Assembly: GCF_030272615.1 (NCBI RefSeq)
Contig: NC_081412.1
Location: 543,202,335-543,266,334, forward strand
From: Cryptomeria japonica
Lineage: Eukaryota; Streptophyta; Pinopsida; Cupressales; Cupressaceae
Direction: 5' to 3'
DNA: 64,000 bases
The position numbers were made by a program, and so were the translations under genes. Positions 34,249 to 48,541 of the stretch are shown one piece after another. The notes beneath the pieces were generated by a model. That model saw only the letters and a list, made by a program, of their open reading frames with translations, did not search any database and was not told where the DNA came from. Position 1 is the first letter of the stretch, and each line of letters starts with the position of its first letter.

Positions 34249-35369
34249 TGTTGAAAACACCATAGGACTAAGAGGGAGGCAGTGGGTGAATTAGCACCAA
34301 ATTCAAATCACTTTATTTCTGATTTATTAAACTTCATACCACACTTAACTTATTATTGCAATTATGAAACATGAAAGCACAAATCACAAAATAGACATGA
34401 ATATCATATTTACATGGATAACCCTAAACAAGAAAAAAACACAACAAAAATTACACTCATAATATAATAATTGATTATAATGTTTAGGCCAGTGCCTAAT
34501 GACATCACTACTCCTAAAAGGACTTACAAGGATACAATGCACAACCTTCGGGCAAGATACAATGGAGTTGTTATACTAATATTCACTATTTGAAGGCAAG
34601 ATACAAATTAGTGCAATAAACGCCAAAAGGAACACACCTTCTTTCTAATGGTGAAAACAATCAATGAACTGAAATGAACAAGATCTCACGATCATGAAAT
34701 TACCCTTGAATCAATGTGTCAAGTGATCAATAGCATGGCAAACACATCTGACCACAAACATCATCTTAACTCTCTTCTTAACTACCTTTCACACTTCTGC
34801 AATATCAAATCTACTTTCACATCAATCACATATACTTCACATCAATTCACATTCATCTCATACACAACTCACACATCTATGCTCCCATATATTCAAGATA
34901 AATCATTACAAACCTAGTTAATGGTCAACCATAGACATAATAAAGAATATTACATAAATTTGACCACCTAGACCTATAAAATCAAATTTGGTCCATTGTA
35001 GGAGATAGAAAGGACACAAACATATTACCTTACATCCTATCCAAATGATTAAAATGAATTGTACATGCTAACCCATCTTCTTAGGTCAACATTAAACAAA
35101 CATTTAGATAAACAATGTAGCACACTAACAAGTTAGCCCAAAAACATCTCCCAATGCACAAAACTCAATGTGGATCTACACACACCATGGTGAAACCAAT
35201 ATAAAGTTTCAAACATAATGACAAAAGGATATCTAGATCAAAGGAACATGATCCATGTATGATACACCACCACAATCAATGAAGAACTAGACCAATAGAT
35301 AAAAATAAACTCAGAACATGATATATTTACTTTCCAATCAAAGCATCACTATAACATTAAACTAGAATA

Positions 35370-36247
<878 letters not shown>

Positions 36248-37899
36248 GAATACTACACTAACAAATATAAAAATGTCCTCCAACCTACAAAACTTGAATC
36301 CACAAATCAAAGAATTGCTAGGCATTCTCTAGACCAATTCTAATGGATGGCAACTATAAGAAACAACGATGAACTTTACCATCTGAGCAATACAAGACCT
36401 ATAAACTTTTATAGGACAATATAAATAAATCATAAACATTATCCCTAGAGCCGCACTCCATAATCTTCACATATTGGAGGAATTCAAAGCATTCTTCCAT
36501 TGGAACATTAAAAAATCTTTCCTGCATATTTGAAACTTCCACTACAACAACTTTCAGGAACACCTCAATATCACTTTCAGTCCATACAACATCATAATAC
36601 ACATTTATAGACCATCTAGAACACATAATTATCTACAACACATAGTGAGACTAGTGACAACACAAGATAGGTTGACATCAATGAAAACACAACACAATAA
36701 CTCAATTTTTCAACATCCCCCCCCTTCGTCATTGATGGAAATATCACCAATAGAAAAGAGCACTTAAATCACAATTGATATACTCTCAATTTATATATCT
36801 CTCCCCCTTTGAAATCAAAAGAAAATGAAAATCTTCTATACTCTCTCCCCCTTAAACATTAAAGAAAACAACCACAAACTTGAATAATTTTTCCTTTTAT
36901 TGTAACTCTTTTCTCTAAAGGATCACAGAACTATAGATTGTAACCTTAATTTGATTCTCTCTTACCCTTTTAGGAATAACACGCATAGTTTTAATACTCC
37001 CCTTATATGGATACAGTTATTTTATAACTATTTTGTTATAATCAGAAAACTTTAGCCTTAACTGCTTCCCTGAGAGCAGCAATCGCATCAATCTAGGAAG
37101 CAAGAGAAGAGCTCTAAAAACTCTTCCCAGATAAATGCACTAGCACTTATAATTATTCTAACATCTAAATTTATGTCTTCTCCTATTTCTTGTTTCTTCT
37201 TAAATATTCCTCTTTACCATTTTTTAATCTTCTTGAATCTGCAATTTTATCATTAGTAGCTTCCTCTTACCATTATTCAATTCCATATTCAAATAGTATT
37301 TTGGACCATAGTCTCCAAATCTATACCATAAATATTCTCTTTTGGACCCACTACAACACAACTCTTCCAGGGGCACTTATATTCTGAAATCCTCTTTTGC
37401 AACTTTAATTGCTTCTTTATCTATGAGCTTGATCAATCCTCTGTAGCATTTTGAGGATCCTCACCTATAATAAGGTTTATTATTTCCTTAATATATAACC
37501 TATATTGAGAGAATGAGTTTTCTCTTTCCTTTCTAAGAAACATACATCTTTTACCAACTATTCAAGATTTAAGCCAAAAGTTACTTACTAATCCACCAGA
37601 CTTTACAAGAAATTTTGTGGACTAAAAAAACCATCTGAAAAACTTTGGAAATAGATTCAAAACCTTTTCCATACTGAAGGAAACTTCTATTATCCAAACT
37701 GTAAGGGGGTTTTAAGATCTCATTTCCTCTTGACCTTAGACAATGCATATTGTCTAGTTGTTGGAAGAGGAATCAACATCACTAGAGGGTATAGACTCAT
37801 CCACATAGATATTTTCATCCTTCCCACATGCCATCTTCATCTTCTCCTTTCCTTCATTAATGTCATTCTTCTTTATTGGACCAATAGACTTCTCATTCT

Positions 37900-38600
37900 T
37901 TCCTCTATACAATCTAGCAATGTGTCCAATTTTATTGTAGTTAGAACAAGTTGAAACTTGTTCTAGACCTTTTCTATTTCTTCTAACACTTTTATTCCTT
38001 TTGATATTCCTTCTACACTCAATAGCCTCATGCCCAAATTTTTTGTATGCATAACAATATCCATTGAAAGATTAAACATTCCTAAGCTAGATTACCTATT
38101 CACTAGAGATGGGTGAAAACAAATAGCTGTTGGAGATGGGTTAGCATCTTTCTTTCCTTCTCTAGCCTAACATTCTTTATTTCCTCCAGTTATAGCTAAA
38201 GTTTTATACTGTTGTGATCGGAGCATGCTTTCATTTATAAGTTAGGAAGTAATGAGTGGACAACCGAAAGGAATTAAAGTAGTTTAGAGGACCATCCTTC
38301 ATTGGGGGTGTGGGCTAGGATTGGAGTTGGAGAGAAGTTAACACCTATCCAATATTGGGTGAGAGGCAAGGAGACTAAGGGTTAACCCTCCGAAAATAAT
38401 AACTAACTCATTCATATTCCACATTATCCTACTTCTACACTCATTAGCCTTATGACCAATATTTTTCAAGCATAATATTGCCCATTAAATAAATGACATC
38501 TCTTTTGACTTCTACACCAGTTGTGCTATGTCCAAATTTGTTGTATGTAAAACAATTACCATTGAAAAATGGAGAACAAACGATTTGAGTAGGAGTAGGA
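37900..38600 (-). pseudogene. Zinc-knuckle array in Copia-B
   Basis: Minus-strand motifs in order: CFTYNKFGHSTTGVEV (about 38570), a very degraded knuckle near 38450, CYAYKKFGHEAIECRR (about 38050-38010) and CSNYNKIGHIARLYR (about 37950-37910). The spacing is C-x2-C-x4-H-x4-C, with second cysteines replaced by Tyr. The stretch before it (38950-38620) is Lys/Glu-rich. The same linker-plus-knuckles module occurs in Copia-C at 46870-46550. Frames are broken throughout. Confidence 0.65.
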
Positions 38601-38919
38601 GACCTCCTAAAATCCTTCTTGTTCCATACTTGGGGAAAACCATTTTGATTAGAGTTCTTTGCTTCATCCTTGATATTTTCTTATCTTTTATCATATTTAT
38701 TCATCTTGTTCATGAATGCCCACTTATCTTTTTCTACTCTCTGGTCTACCAAACTAGGTACTTATTCCAATGTCCAACTTTCCTCTGCCAGATGTAACTC
38801 CTCTTCCACCATTTTTATGCAAATTTTATCTTCTAAAACATCTTTCTCTTCTACAACAATAGGGATAACCTCAATCTTAGGTTCAATTTTAGTTTGTTTC
38901 CATTTGTTACAAAGTTGTG

Positions 38920-39117
38920 CCAGCAAACAACTTCCTCCATAATTATTCTTCACATATTATACAATCAAATCAGTTCTTGTATCTCTTGCAACTAATCTTT
39001 TTAAATTACCTTTTTTAATTTCACATCTGGACCCATGAATTATGACCTTATAAACCTTTCTACATATTTGACTTACACTTAAAACATTATATCTCAAGCC
39101 CTTAACATAAAAAACAT
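38920..39117 (-). pseudogene. GAG-pre-integrase fragment of Copia-B
   Basis: Minus-strand reading YVFYVKGLRYNVLSVSQICR followed by KVYKVIIHGSRCEIKKGN, then NYGGSCLLAQ. These match the Copia GAG-pre-integrase domain (the 'YVeGLkhNLLSVgQl' block, also in Copia-A at about 21595-21640). After SCLLAQ the reading becomes LCNKWKQTKIEPKIEV, which is not integrase. The His/Cys zinc site and the DDE core are missing, so the element switches module here. Confidence 0.72.
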
Positions 39118-39159
39118 AGCTACTATCTCTGTATACCTATTTACGAGATACCTCCTTTT

Positions 39160-40313
39160 TCTCTCCTCATATCAAAGATGAATGGATTTGGTGGTTAAGT
39201 CTTTCTGGTTTTTTCTCAATAAAGTCCTCCTATCATGATATTGTCGAAGCCCCAAAGGACAACTTCTGTTGGAAAAATATATGGATTAGAGGCCTCTTAC
39301 CCAAGGTCAATTGTTTCTGATGGGCTATTGCTCATGGAAGACTTATGATGATTGATAGCCTAAATAGAAGAGGGTTCTCTTTGGTTAACATGTGTGTCTT
39401 AGGATACAAAGACCTCAAAAGCATTAACCATTTATTTCTGCACTGTCAACTTGCTAAGGAAATTTCGGATGAGTGACTTGCAGATCTAGGTGTCTACTAG
39501 ACCCTTCCAGAGAATGTGAAATACCTTATTGAACAATGGTACCTTAGCTCTTATACCCACCCAATTATTAGAAATATATGGCTTAAAATTACTCCTTTTA
39601 TGGTCTTGAATATATGGAAGGAATGAAACAATAGGGTGTTTAGGAATGATCTGTGGAGCAGTAACATGTTATTCCATATCATAAAGCAAAAGTTAAGGAG
39701 AACATTAATGCAACTCAACCACAAAAGTCAAAGGTAATGCCAATATTAATAGACCTAATATTAAAATAGAGATGGGGAGTTAATCATAGCCTTCTTAGAA
39801 TGAATTGGCACAATATGATCCTAAGGAGAAATTTCACCTTGATCCCTTTAGAGGAAGGTTGGCTAAAGTCCAATTTTGATGGCTATTCGAAAGGGAACCC
39901 AGGTTTATCTAGGGAAGGTGGAATAATAGGAGTTTTCAAACGCTATATGATAGAAGGTTATTATGAAAATATAGGAAAAGGATCAAATAACATGGTTGAA
40001 GCATTGGCTTCTTGGTAGGGCCTCTAATGCCTCCATCACCACAAAGACCAAAATATGGTTGAGGAAGGAGATTCGAAACTTATGGTGAATTGCTTGAATG
40101 GTACAGTGAATTTTCCTTTGGAGATAAAAGGAATTATTTGAAAATGTAAAAGGCTATTGGGCGTATTCATCAGAATTAAAATCCAACATACTTATAGGGA
40201 AGGTAATTGTGTGGTGGATGACACTATGAATCAGGGCTTAACTAAAAAGGATTGGTGTCACTTTAATTATACTAAAAGCTTAGCTCGATTAAACAACATC
40301 CTAGCTATGGAGT
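39160..40313 (+). pseudogene. LINE-A zf-RVT and RNase H
   Basis: 39160-39480 reads FSIKSSYHDI, IWIRGLLPKVNCF, GYKDLKSINHLFLHCQLA, the zf-RVT pattern that follows RT in plant LINEs. Then, in a broken frame, RNase H: GWLKSNFDGYSKGNPG (first Asp, about 39858-39905), NMVEALASW (Glu), a TAG, VEEGDSKLMVNCLNG (Asp), and a C-terminal part with HTYREGNCVVDD. Stops and frame changes (e.g. 40016-40018) inactivate it. Confidence 0.82.
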
Positions 40314-41386
40314 AGGTAAAACCCTTCCTAAGTGACTCAGTCAATTATTTGAGGATGTAATGGTGCTTTGGCTACTTCCTTCCTATTCATTTAATGTGCA
40401 CTAAGAATTTTCAAATTCAAAATTTTTGTTTGATGACTTATAAGAGGGTGACTAGGATGTTGATAGGTGTTGATTTGGGTGATGTGTTGGATTCCCAATA
40501 AGCAAATTACTGATGTGGATGTTATTAACTCAACTGGTATAGCTAGATGGATGGTTTCTTTTCCTTCTTGCCTTGCTTTAATGAATAAATATGGAAAAAT
40601 CATTCTATGGAAAGGTGACAAACTTATTTTTTGAGGTGTCTTAATTTCTCATAATGTGAATGGGATGCTCACATGTGTGGACAACTAAATCTATCAAGCC
40701 AAAAATATCCTTTTAAATGAATATATTTTAATGGACAAGGAAACTTCTAAAAGTTATATTTTTTTTCCAAACGCTTTCATAGTTTGTACACTATGAAGAA
40801 TTATACTGATATGAGGGGGCCTTTAAAGAGAATGAAGACAAAGAGATGCAAAGAACTCTAGAAGAATGAAGAGGTGTGGGACCTCTTTCATAGAGTGGGC
40901 ATGGATTTCTTTTTTATGTCCATGAAAGGCTATAATAGGATCTTATCTACAAGGTTCTACAATTCTTGGCAGAATGGTGAAGTGTCAATTTGTCATATCT
41001 CTTTTGTGGTGTCGCTAGAGCTTATAGCCGAGGTGAGTAGGTTGTGGAATGAAAGGGAAAAAGTAGAAAGATGAAGTTGTGGTGACTACAAACCCTACAT
41101 GAAGAAGTTCTTTGAGAAAGGAGTGTGTTTGGTGGTAGTTCAAAATGGGTATGGCCATTCTGTTCTCCCTAATCCCTATCCTATAGTTAACTACTTTTTT
41201 ATTAAATATTTCACTCTAGAGGGTCATTATACCTTGGTGCATGGTTACCATTTTCCCATTTTGAATCATATCAGGCATGGTGATAGTATTAATTTACCCT
41301 ATTTTCTTTTCACTTCCCCAGAGTCTAGCATTGCTAATAGAGCTTATCCTCTACTTCATCAAGATATAATCTATTTTATGTACAAG

Positions 41387-42468
41387 TGTTGGAATCAAAG
41401 AACACTCAAAGGGGGGGTGAATCAGTGTTCTATAATTTTTAACATTCTTAGTTTGTCCTTTCAAATCAAATAATAGCAACACCATAACACCAAAATTTTT
41501 ACATGTAAACCTGATTAGGGGAAAAACAAGGGTGGGATTGAGACTCACAATATTAATATACCTTGTTAAAAGTATAATAATATTACATAAGGGGAATGCA
41601 CATGCATTCAGACACACTTCCTAGAGCTCACTGCTTAATTACAATAAGGGCTACAACCCCGGAAGGCTCACTTCCTTACAAAATGATTACATATAATAAT
41701 TGGAATGTAAGAACTGAACATCTACAAATGCCAAAAATAGTTTTGGTTAAGCACAAAACACTTTATCTTATTGCTTTGATACATTGCTCTGTTCTAATAT
41801 TCTTCTATATTTCGAAGCATGAATCCTTCATATGCGCACTTGAATCTGTGTACAATCGCTCATACAAACCTTTCACATGATAATTGATTTAAAAAATTAT
41901 CATATAAACTTGTATTTTATATCTGCATCATCAAATAAGATCATCTTCATGTCGGCTTCAAGAACATGACACAAAAGATGAAACATGTACTCAAATCGGC
42001 TCAAATAAAACTCCAATGCATAAGCGGACCAAAAATAATTGTCCACATGCCTCCCACATATTGTCTCAACATCCTCAAACAACAAGAAACTGCCAAAATT
42101 GATCTGCAAGATCGACACAGTGAATATCCACATGTTTCTGCTGATGAACATTGTTCTCACCAAAAACTTATCTATCGGATCTTCCAACTTACACAAGACT
42201 CAACACCAGAGGCCACAAACCTGGAATAAGGAATATTACATGTCTGCAATGCTTCTCTAAGATCTACAATGCAAAATATTCAACACAAAAGATCCGCCAA
42301 CCATAACATTGTACACTCTACTAGATGTCCCATTCTCCTCACTAGACCTCACCAATACTCAAACTATATTTTGGTACATGAATGAATTATGAACTACGGA
42401 TGCCATATCTAATATGAGTTTCTATTAATGACAAAATCTGAACATCAATGTAGTATCTCTTGCCAAGA
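41387..42468 (-). repeat. 3' LTR of Copia-C
   Basis: 1082 bp; on the plus strand TGTTGGAATCAAAG...CTCTTGCCAAGA (the end is mutated from CAACA). Matches 47513-48541 throughout with many differences and small indels. Confidence 0.9.
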
Positions 42469-42480
42469 ATCTCCCCCTTT
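42469..42480 (-). other. Polypurine tract, Copia-C
   Basis: On the minus strand AAAGGGGGAGAT, next to the 3' LTR; the same tract precedes the Copia-A 3' LTR. Confidence 0.85.
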
Positions 42481-43099
42481 TGCATTGATGGCAACACTTA
42501 GTGAAAAATGACTAAGTGTTAGACCAAAACCAAAATAATATATACACTGCAACCAAAAATTAAATCTCTAGATTCTAAAGAATCAAATAAATCCCCCTAG
42601 GATCAACATTTTTCATACTTCTCTACACTCCCCCTTTGACATCAATGGTAGAGGTAGAGTTCTAAAAACTAAAAATGCTTATTTACATACATACACATAG
42701 TCCTTACAAAAAATGAAAGATGTCTGCATAGAAATTCTTCAATGTGTCCAAGTGATTGTCCCATCATCTCTCCAAAACTATTATCAAACAATTGAAAAAG
42801 ATAAACTTGGGATTTTGTTGTCTTTAGGTTTGTCGGATCACTATTGGCTAGAGCATCTTGGGTGTCGCTCAAGGCACTGAGCATAATATCTAACTTAGGA
42901 GTGATGCACCTTTGAATTTCTCCCTATCCAGACTCATATTTTGCATCTTCTCAAGCAATGATATTACTTGATTTTCATGACTACCACAAGAAACAGACAA
43001 AGGATCAACCAACTGAGATATGTTGGGTAACTGATCCTTATGCTCCTGATACTTCTTCTCAATATCTGCACTGAACTTGGATAGTGATAAACATGATTT

Positions 43100-45930
43100 T
43101 TACAAGTTGCCACCTTTGGACAACACATCCTTCATGCTCTTCAAATAGGAGTCTAATGTGACTCTATCTTTTGCAATCATGTTCTTCAGAATTAAGAGCC
43201 TTTTGTCATTGAATTCATTCCTAACCTTCTCCTTAGAAGACTTATCAAAAGACTCAAAATATGTATTTATAGAATTAATCAAACTTTTTAATTGGTCGAA
43301 TGGGGTATCAGATGAATCCTTTTGAAATGATGTCATAAGCTTTTCCAAAATATTGGATGCCATGGATAGTAACAAACTGTCCTCTGTATGAGACTTCAAA
43401 AGATCCTCATTGTCCTATGCTTGAGCGAATGATGCAAATTTAAGCTTTTGGATTGGAGATAGTGAGGCAAGATTGATTGGACTTTGAATAAATTCAAGAT
43501 CATCTATGATCTTCTTATCCTTCACTACCTTTGCAGTGTGTCTAGCTTTAGATTCTAGTTCAACTTTAACGTCCAACTTTTTCAGTTCTACATTCTTCTC
43601 TATATATGCTTCCTGTTTAGGTACTAGAGGGTTATCTACATCAACTAGAGGATTCTCAGCCTTATCCTCATCTTCTCTTCATGCACCCTTTTCACTATTA
43701 TCTTCTACTTTCTCAACCCTAACCTCTTTCGAAACATTAACATCATCTTGATCATTAGTCTGTACTTTCAGAATAGAGGTCGTATAATCCATTGTCTTCC
43801 TAGCATCTAGATCATCCTATGATGGCCTGTTTTGTGAGTCCAGATGAGATTCATCTTGACCTTTTGCTGGATTAACAACATATTTATTTTCAAACAAAAC
43901 TTTTGACAAAATTTTCTCCGTTTCTTTTACAACTTCATTAGTTTTTTCTGAATATTATCTCATTTACTCAAGTTTTACTCTTGAACTTATCCTTAGCTAA
44001 CTTAAGGACTCTTTCAAACTCTTCCTTGGATATTACAGAACATAAGTTAACTAGTACATTCTCTCTCAATCTTTCTTCTTCCACTTTAGTAGTTACTCTC
44101 CGCATGTCCAAAATATCAGATAGGTTCTTAGGTATCAAAGACATTAATTCTACCAAAGATTTACTATATAAATTCATATACTCTAAAGTAGCTTCCTCTA
44201 ATGTTCTTTTCTTGTTTTCATCAACATTCTGATAATGGTTTCATGTTGCCACTCTTAACTACTTCATTTACAATCTAGTATAATGTTATAGGAGGTTCAA
44301 TAATAAATTTATCTTTATTTACTACCTCATCAATCTCTGATGATTTTGATTTCTTCCTTCCACCGAATATCTTTTCCTTAACTATTTTGGTGGCCTTAGC
44401 TACTTTTGCCTTCACTTCCTTCACAACTTCATCTGATTCAATCTCCTCATCATCTAGAGTCACAAATCTTACTTTCTTCCTCTTCTTTTCACCACCACTA
44501 GATGACTTGGCTGATGATTTAGGCTTACTTGTTGTCTTTACAAGGCCAAAGGAGGGAGTTGTGCTTTTTGTCTATCTAGGCTTAGGCTTATATACTTCTA
44601 GTTTAGTCTCCTTCTTCAATATTTTCCTCAGAGAGAATATTCTTCTCTATAGCTTTCTAGACTACTTCTTTTGTTATCCCCATTCTCTCCACAAGAGCCT
44701 CTACTTCCTTTCTGACTTTCTTCTCAATAACCAGTTTATTGAATTCTTGATGTAGCTTCAAGCTCTTCTCCTTATAGATTCCAAATGTCTCTTTATTAGG
44801 ATCCACCATTTTACTGAATAAGTGTTGTGTATAGATATCCAAATTTTGTTCCTGAACTTCATAACCCATATGTAGAATTCATGAGGTTCTTGGTTCTACT
44901 GCCTCCATTAAGCACTAATTGATGTCAACCATAAAGAAGATTGCATCTTGATATTTCCCCACAATGGTCTGAGGGATTCTTTCCCTCTCATGCATCTCCT
45001 GTTGGAAATTTTTGAAATAACCCCAAAGGTTAGCATTCCGAACTTTGGAGTCACTAGAGTTGTATAGGTATTCCCGGATTTGCACACCTACCAACCTATC
45101 AAATGCCCACTGCACTTTCCCAACTCTTGGAACCTCATTCATAAAGTAGAAAAATATGCACAGAAGTAGGCTACCATACTTAAAAGGTTGCTTCTTATTC
45201 TCTTTTATCTTTATATTCTTCAAAAGCTCACATTGGAGGAACTCACAAAGATCATACTTCTTATTTTCCCTCTTCATTTCATAGGCAACATATATAACAA
45301 TACCAGAGACAAAATTTTCTCTGCTAGAATAGTAAATATTGTAACCAATGACATATATGTAAACTTGATATTATGCTCCAGGATGTCATTGATAGTCATT
45401 TGTCTTCTATCAAATTTTGATCTGGTTGCATTAGTGACAATGTCATTCTTCACTGCTTTAAATGATGACAACCCACCGGATGAGAACAACCCTATCATGG
45501 CTTGAATCACACTCTTTGTGATCTTGTGCTTCTTGTCTAACTCCATGAATTCATTGTGCACTTGGCTCAACATGTACCTGATCCATTCTTGTTCGTAGAA
45601 CATCGAAAACTTAACAAACTGCGTGAAACCCTTATCTTCTAATCCTTGAAATTCTGGTTTCAACTTTGAACTTCCATCAAACAAATGATTTTTGTAGAGA
45701 TTCAAGATGCCCGACCTTCCAAATTCCTTAAATAGATAATGTGTATAAACCCTAATGTCTTCAATATGTAAAAATTTGTAGGGAATCAATAAAAATGCAC
45801 TCTAAGGATCACCTTCCATAGAAATGAAAGGATGATATTTCAAGTTTGATCATGTGTGCTCCATATAATCAACAACCAAAGGAGTCACAATAACAGATGT
45901 AACCATTCTTACAAATTCAAATTTAAAACT
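43100..45930 (-). pseudogene. Unknown ORF replacing pol in Copia-C
   Basis: Minus-strand, in several open segments joined by frameshifts and stops: 45789-45274 (171 codons), 45277-44915, 44869-44657, 44463-44275, 44177-43968 and 43399-43100. The N-terminal part looks globular (HIEDIRVYTHYLFKEFGRSG, MLSQVHNEFMELDKKHK, FDRRQMTINDI). The C-terminal part is charged and probably helical (EEIESDEVVKEVKAKVAKAT). There is no protease DSG, integrase or FVDD motif. I do not recognise the family. Position between gag-like knuckles and the 3' LTR shows it belongs to the element. It may be an accessory protein or a captured host gene. Confidence 0.55.
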
Positions 45931-46419
45931 AAGGAAGTTCTACCGATAGATACCTTGCATTGGATTAGGGTTTCTTACCAAATCGCCTAAGAAAGATCTT
46001 CTTTCATGATTCAGTCACTGGAAATCTCGTTTGTAGCTAAACACTATCACCTTAAATGCAAAGTAACAAATAAAGTGATTAAGTCACTTTTTATTCACCT
46101 CAAACCTAACTTTTCATTGCAATAAATGCACTTTTCCTTAATACTTCTGGATACTCTACATTTCTCAAAAATCTTCTACGAACCTTAAAATATGCTTGGA
46201 ATCTTCCATAGATCCATTAAAAAAAATCTCTAATAATCAAATATACCTCTGTAACCTGTTGGAATCAGACATGGATCTCAAACTGTGTGTTTGTAGGGTT
46301 TTCATGATAGCTCCCCCAAGGCTCGATGCCTTAGTTTAGTTCCTAAGTATAGTTCCAGCACCAAAATCAGGTGCTGATCCACTTCCTACATCATCATTGC
46401 TCTTTTTAACCCATTTTCA

Positions 46420-47460
46420 TCATCTAATCTCTAATCTCATCAACCTTTTCTTTTCCCTTCTCATCTACCTTCACATTGTTGTTATTGTCTTCCAAATCTC
46501 TCCTATTCACATTTTTGCTTTTCTTGCATAGGTCTAGAGTTAATCTGATTTCTTGATCTGCACTAATTAGCAACATGTCCAAACATACCAGTTGCATAAC
46601 ATTTGACATTTCTTCTATTCTGAAAGTTATAAATCACACTTCTGAATTCATTTGACTTATGACCATATTTGTTGTATTTAAAACATTGACCGGTAAAAGA
46701 TGGACCATTATTGCTCATCCCATTTCTACATTGATTAGCCATATGATCAAATTTATTGCAAACAAAATAGTTACCATTGAACTTATGATGATTAGGTTTC
46801 CTTACCAGAGGCCTTCTTGAGTTGTTCTTTTGATATGCTGACTTGGAGATTTAACCTTTCTCAAATCCAAGACCTTGTGTATCATTAGGATTCTTCTAAC
46901 TTGCAAGCATCTCATCTAGTCTGACTAAACTAATTTGGAACTTCTCCTTGTACTGATTTGCTGCATCAAGATCAAATTTAAGAAGAAGAATCGCTTACCA
47001 AGATCTTCCTCCTGTTCTCTAGCATCTTGCAGGTCAATTTTTAATTGTCCATTCTCATCTTTAAATCTGCAACATTCTTCAAATTTGTCTTTTAGGGACC
47101 GAGAAAGCTTTTCCTCATTCTTCTTCCTTTCTTTAATCTCCTTAGTTAATTGCATCACTATATATTCCATCTCATTTTTTAGGACTATATTGGCTCTAAC
47201 AAGTTTCTCACATTCTTTTGTCTTATCCTTCAGGGCTTGATCATCAATGGTTTGGATTTATTTTTCCTTGAGTTGATCAAAAATTTCCTCTCTTTTCTTT
47301 GGACCTACTCAGCTGCTCCTTCAATGTCTGAATGAAATTTTTAGCATCCTTCAAATTTTCTTTGATTTGCTAGACCTCAGCTTGAGTCTGATGAAGATCA
47401 TCAAGCTCTACAATAATTTGTTGTCTAAGACTTTTGGAATCCATTGATTCATTTTCTTGG
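46420..47460 (-). pseudogene. Copia-C gag-like coiled coil and zinc knuckles
   Basis: Starts soon after the primer site (MDSKSLRQQIIVELDDLHQ on the minus strand). It passes through a Lys/Glu-rich heptad-like coiled coil (47170-46990) and a short linker with LDEMLAS and GLGFEKG. Three knuckles follow: NYFVCNKFDHMANQC (about 46770-46725), CFKYNKYGHKSNEF (about 46690-46650) and CYATGMFGHVAN.C (about 46595-46555). Each knuckle has lost at least one ligand or gained a stop. The order is that of the C-terminal half of SIRE-type Copia gag; the UBN2 domain is missing. Confidence 0.7.
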
Positions 47461-47497
47461 ATCCACCTCAAGCTATTAGGCTTCTTCTGAGGAACTA

Positions 47498-47510
47498 GGC
47501 TCTGATACCA
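47498..47510 (-). other. Primer binding site, Copia-C
   Basis: On the minus strand TGGTATCAGAGCC, the initiator-Met complement, 2 bp inside the 5' LTR. Confidence 0.92.
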
Positions 47511-47512
47511 AT

Positions 47513-48541
47513 TGTTGGAAACAAGGAACACTAAGAGGGTGGGGGTGAATCAGTGTTCTGCAATTTTTAACAATCTTAATCTATCCTTTCAATCATTTAA
47601 TGCAAATGAATAAAAGTAAAGTGTAGAAACATAAAGCAAATAATAGCAACACTATAACACCAAGATTTTTATGTGGAAATTTGATTAGGGGAAAAACCAT
47701 GAAGGGATTAAGACCCACAATATTAATATACCTTGTTATAAGTATAATAATATCACATAAGGGGAATGCACATGCATTCAAGCACTCTGCCTAGAACTCA
47801 CTACTCAATTAAAATAATGGGTACAACCCTAGATTACATCTTAAAATGCCAAAAATAGTTCTAGTTAAGCACAACACACTTTATCTTAGTCTGCTCTGCT
47901 ACACTGCTCTATTATGATATTTTGCTATATTCTGGAGCACAAATCCTTCGTATACTCACTTTAATCTTTGTATAATCTCTCATAAATACCTTCCACATAA
48001 TCATCGATATAAAAAATGATCATATAAACCTATCTTATATATTTGCATCATCAAATAAGATCATCTTCATCTTGGCTTCAAGAACATGACACAAAAGATG
48101 AAACATGTACTCAAATTAGCTCAAATCAAACTCCAATGCATATGCAGACCAAAACAAATTGTCCACACACTTTGTACATGTTGGCTCAATGTCCTCGAAT
48201 ATCCACACGTTACTGTTGATGAACACTGTTCTCACCAAAAACCTATCTACCAGATCTTCCAACTTACACAAGACTCAAAACCGGAGGCCACAAAACTAGA
48301 ATAACATATATTACATGTCCACAATTCTTCTTAGATATATACAACACAAAATAATCAACACATCAGATCCACCAACCATAACATTGTATACTTTGTTGGA
48401 TGTCCTATTCTTCTCACTTGACCTCACCAATACTCAAACTGTGTTTCGGTATGAATGAATTATCAATTGTGGATGCTATTTTTGATATGAGTTTCCATCA
48501 ATGATAATATCTAAATATCAATGCAGTGTCTCTTGCCAACA
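47513..48541 (-). repeat. 5' LTR of Copia-C
   Basis: 1029 bp; on the plus strand TGTTGGAAACAAGG...TCTTGCCAACA. It adjoins the primer site on its left and the ACAAG duplication on its right. Confidence 0.92.

Larger units (their letters stand above)
41387..48541 (-). mobile_element. Copia-C, LTR element with an unknown ORF in place of pol
   Basis: 7155 bp, flanked by a perfect ACAAG duplication (41382-41386 and 48542-48546). 5' LTR 48541-47513, primer site 47510-47498, gag-like coiled coil and zinc knuckles (47460-46420), a degenerate ORF of unknown type (about 45930-43100), polypurine tract 42480-42469 and 3' LTR 42468-41387. No protease, integrase or RT motif is visible in the 5 kb interior. 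It lies inside LINE-A, which lies inside Copia-B. Confidence 0.9.
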
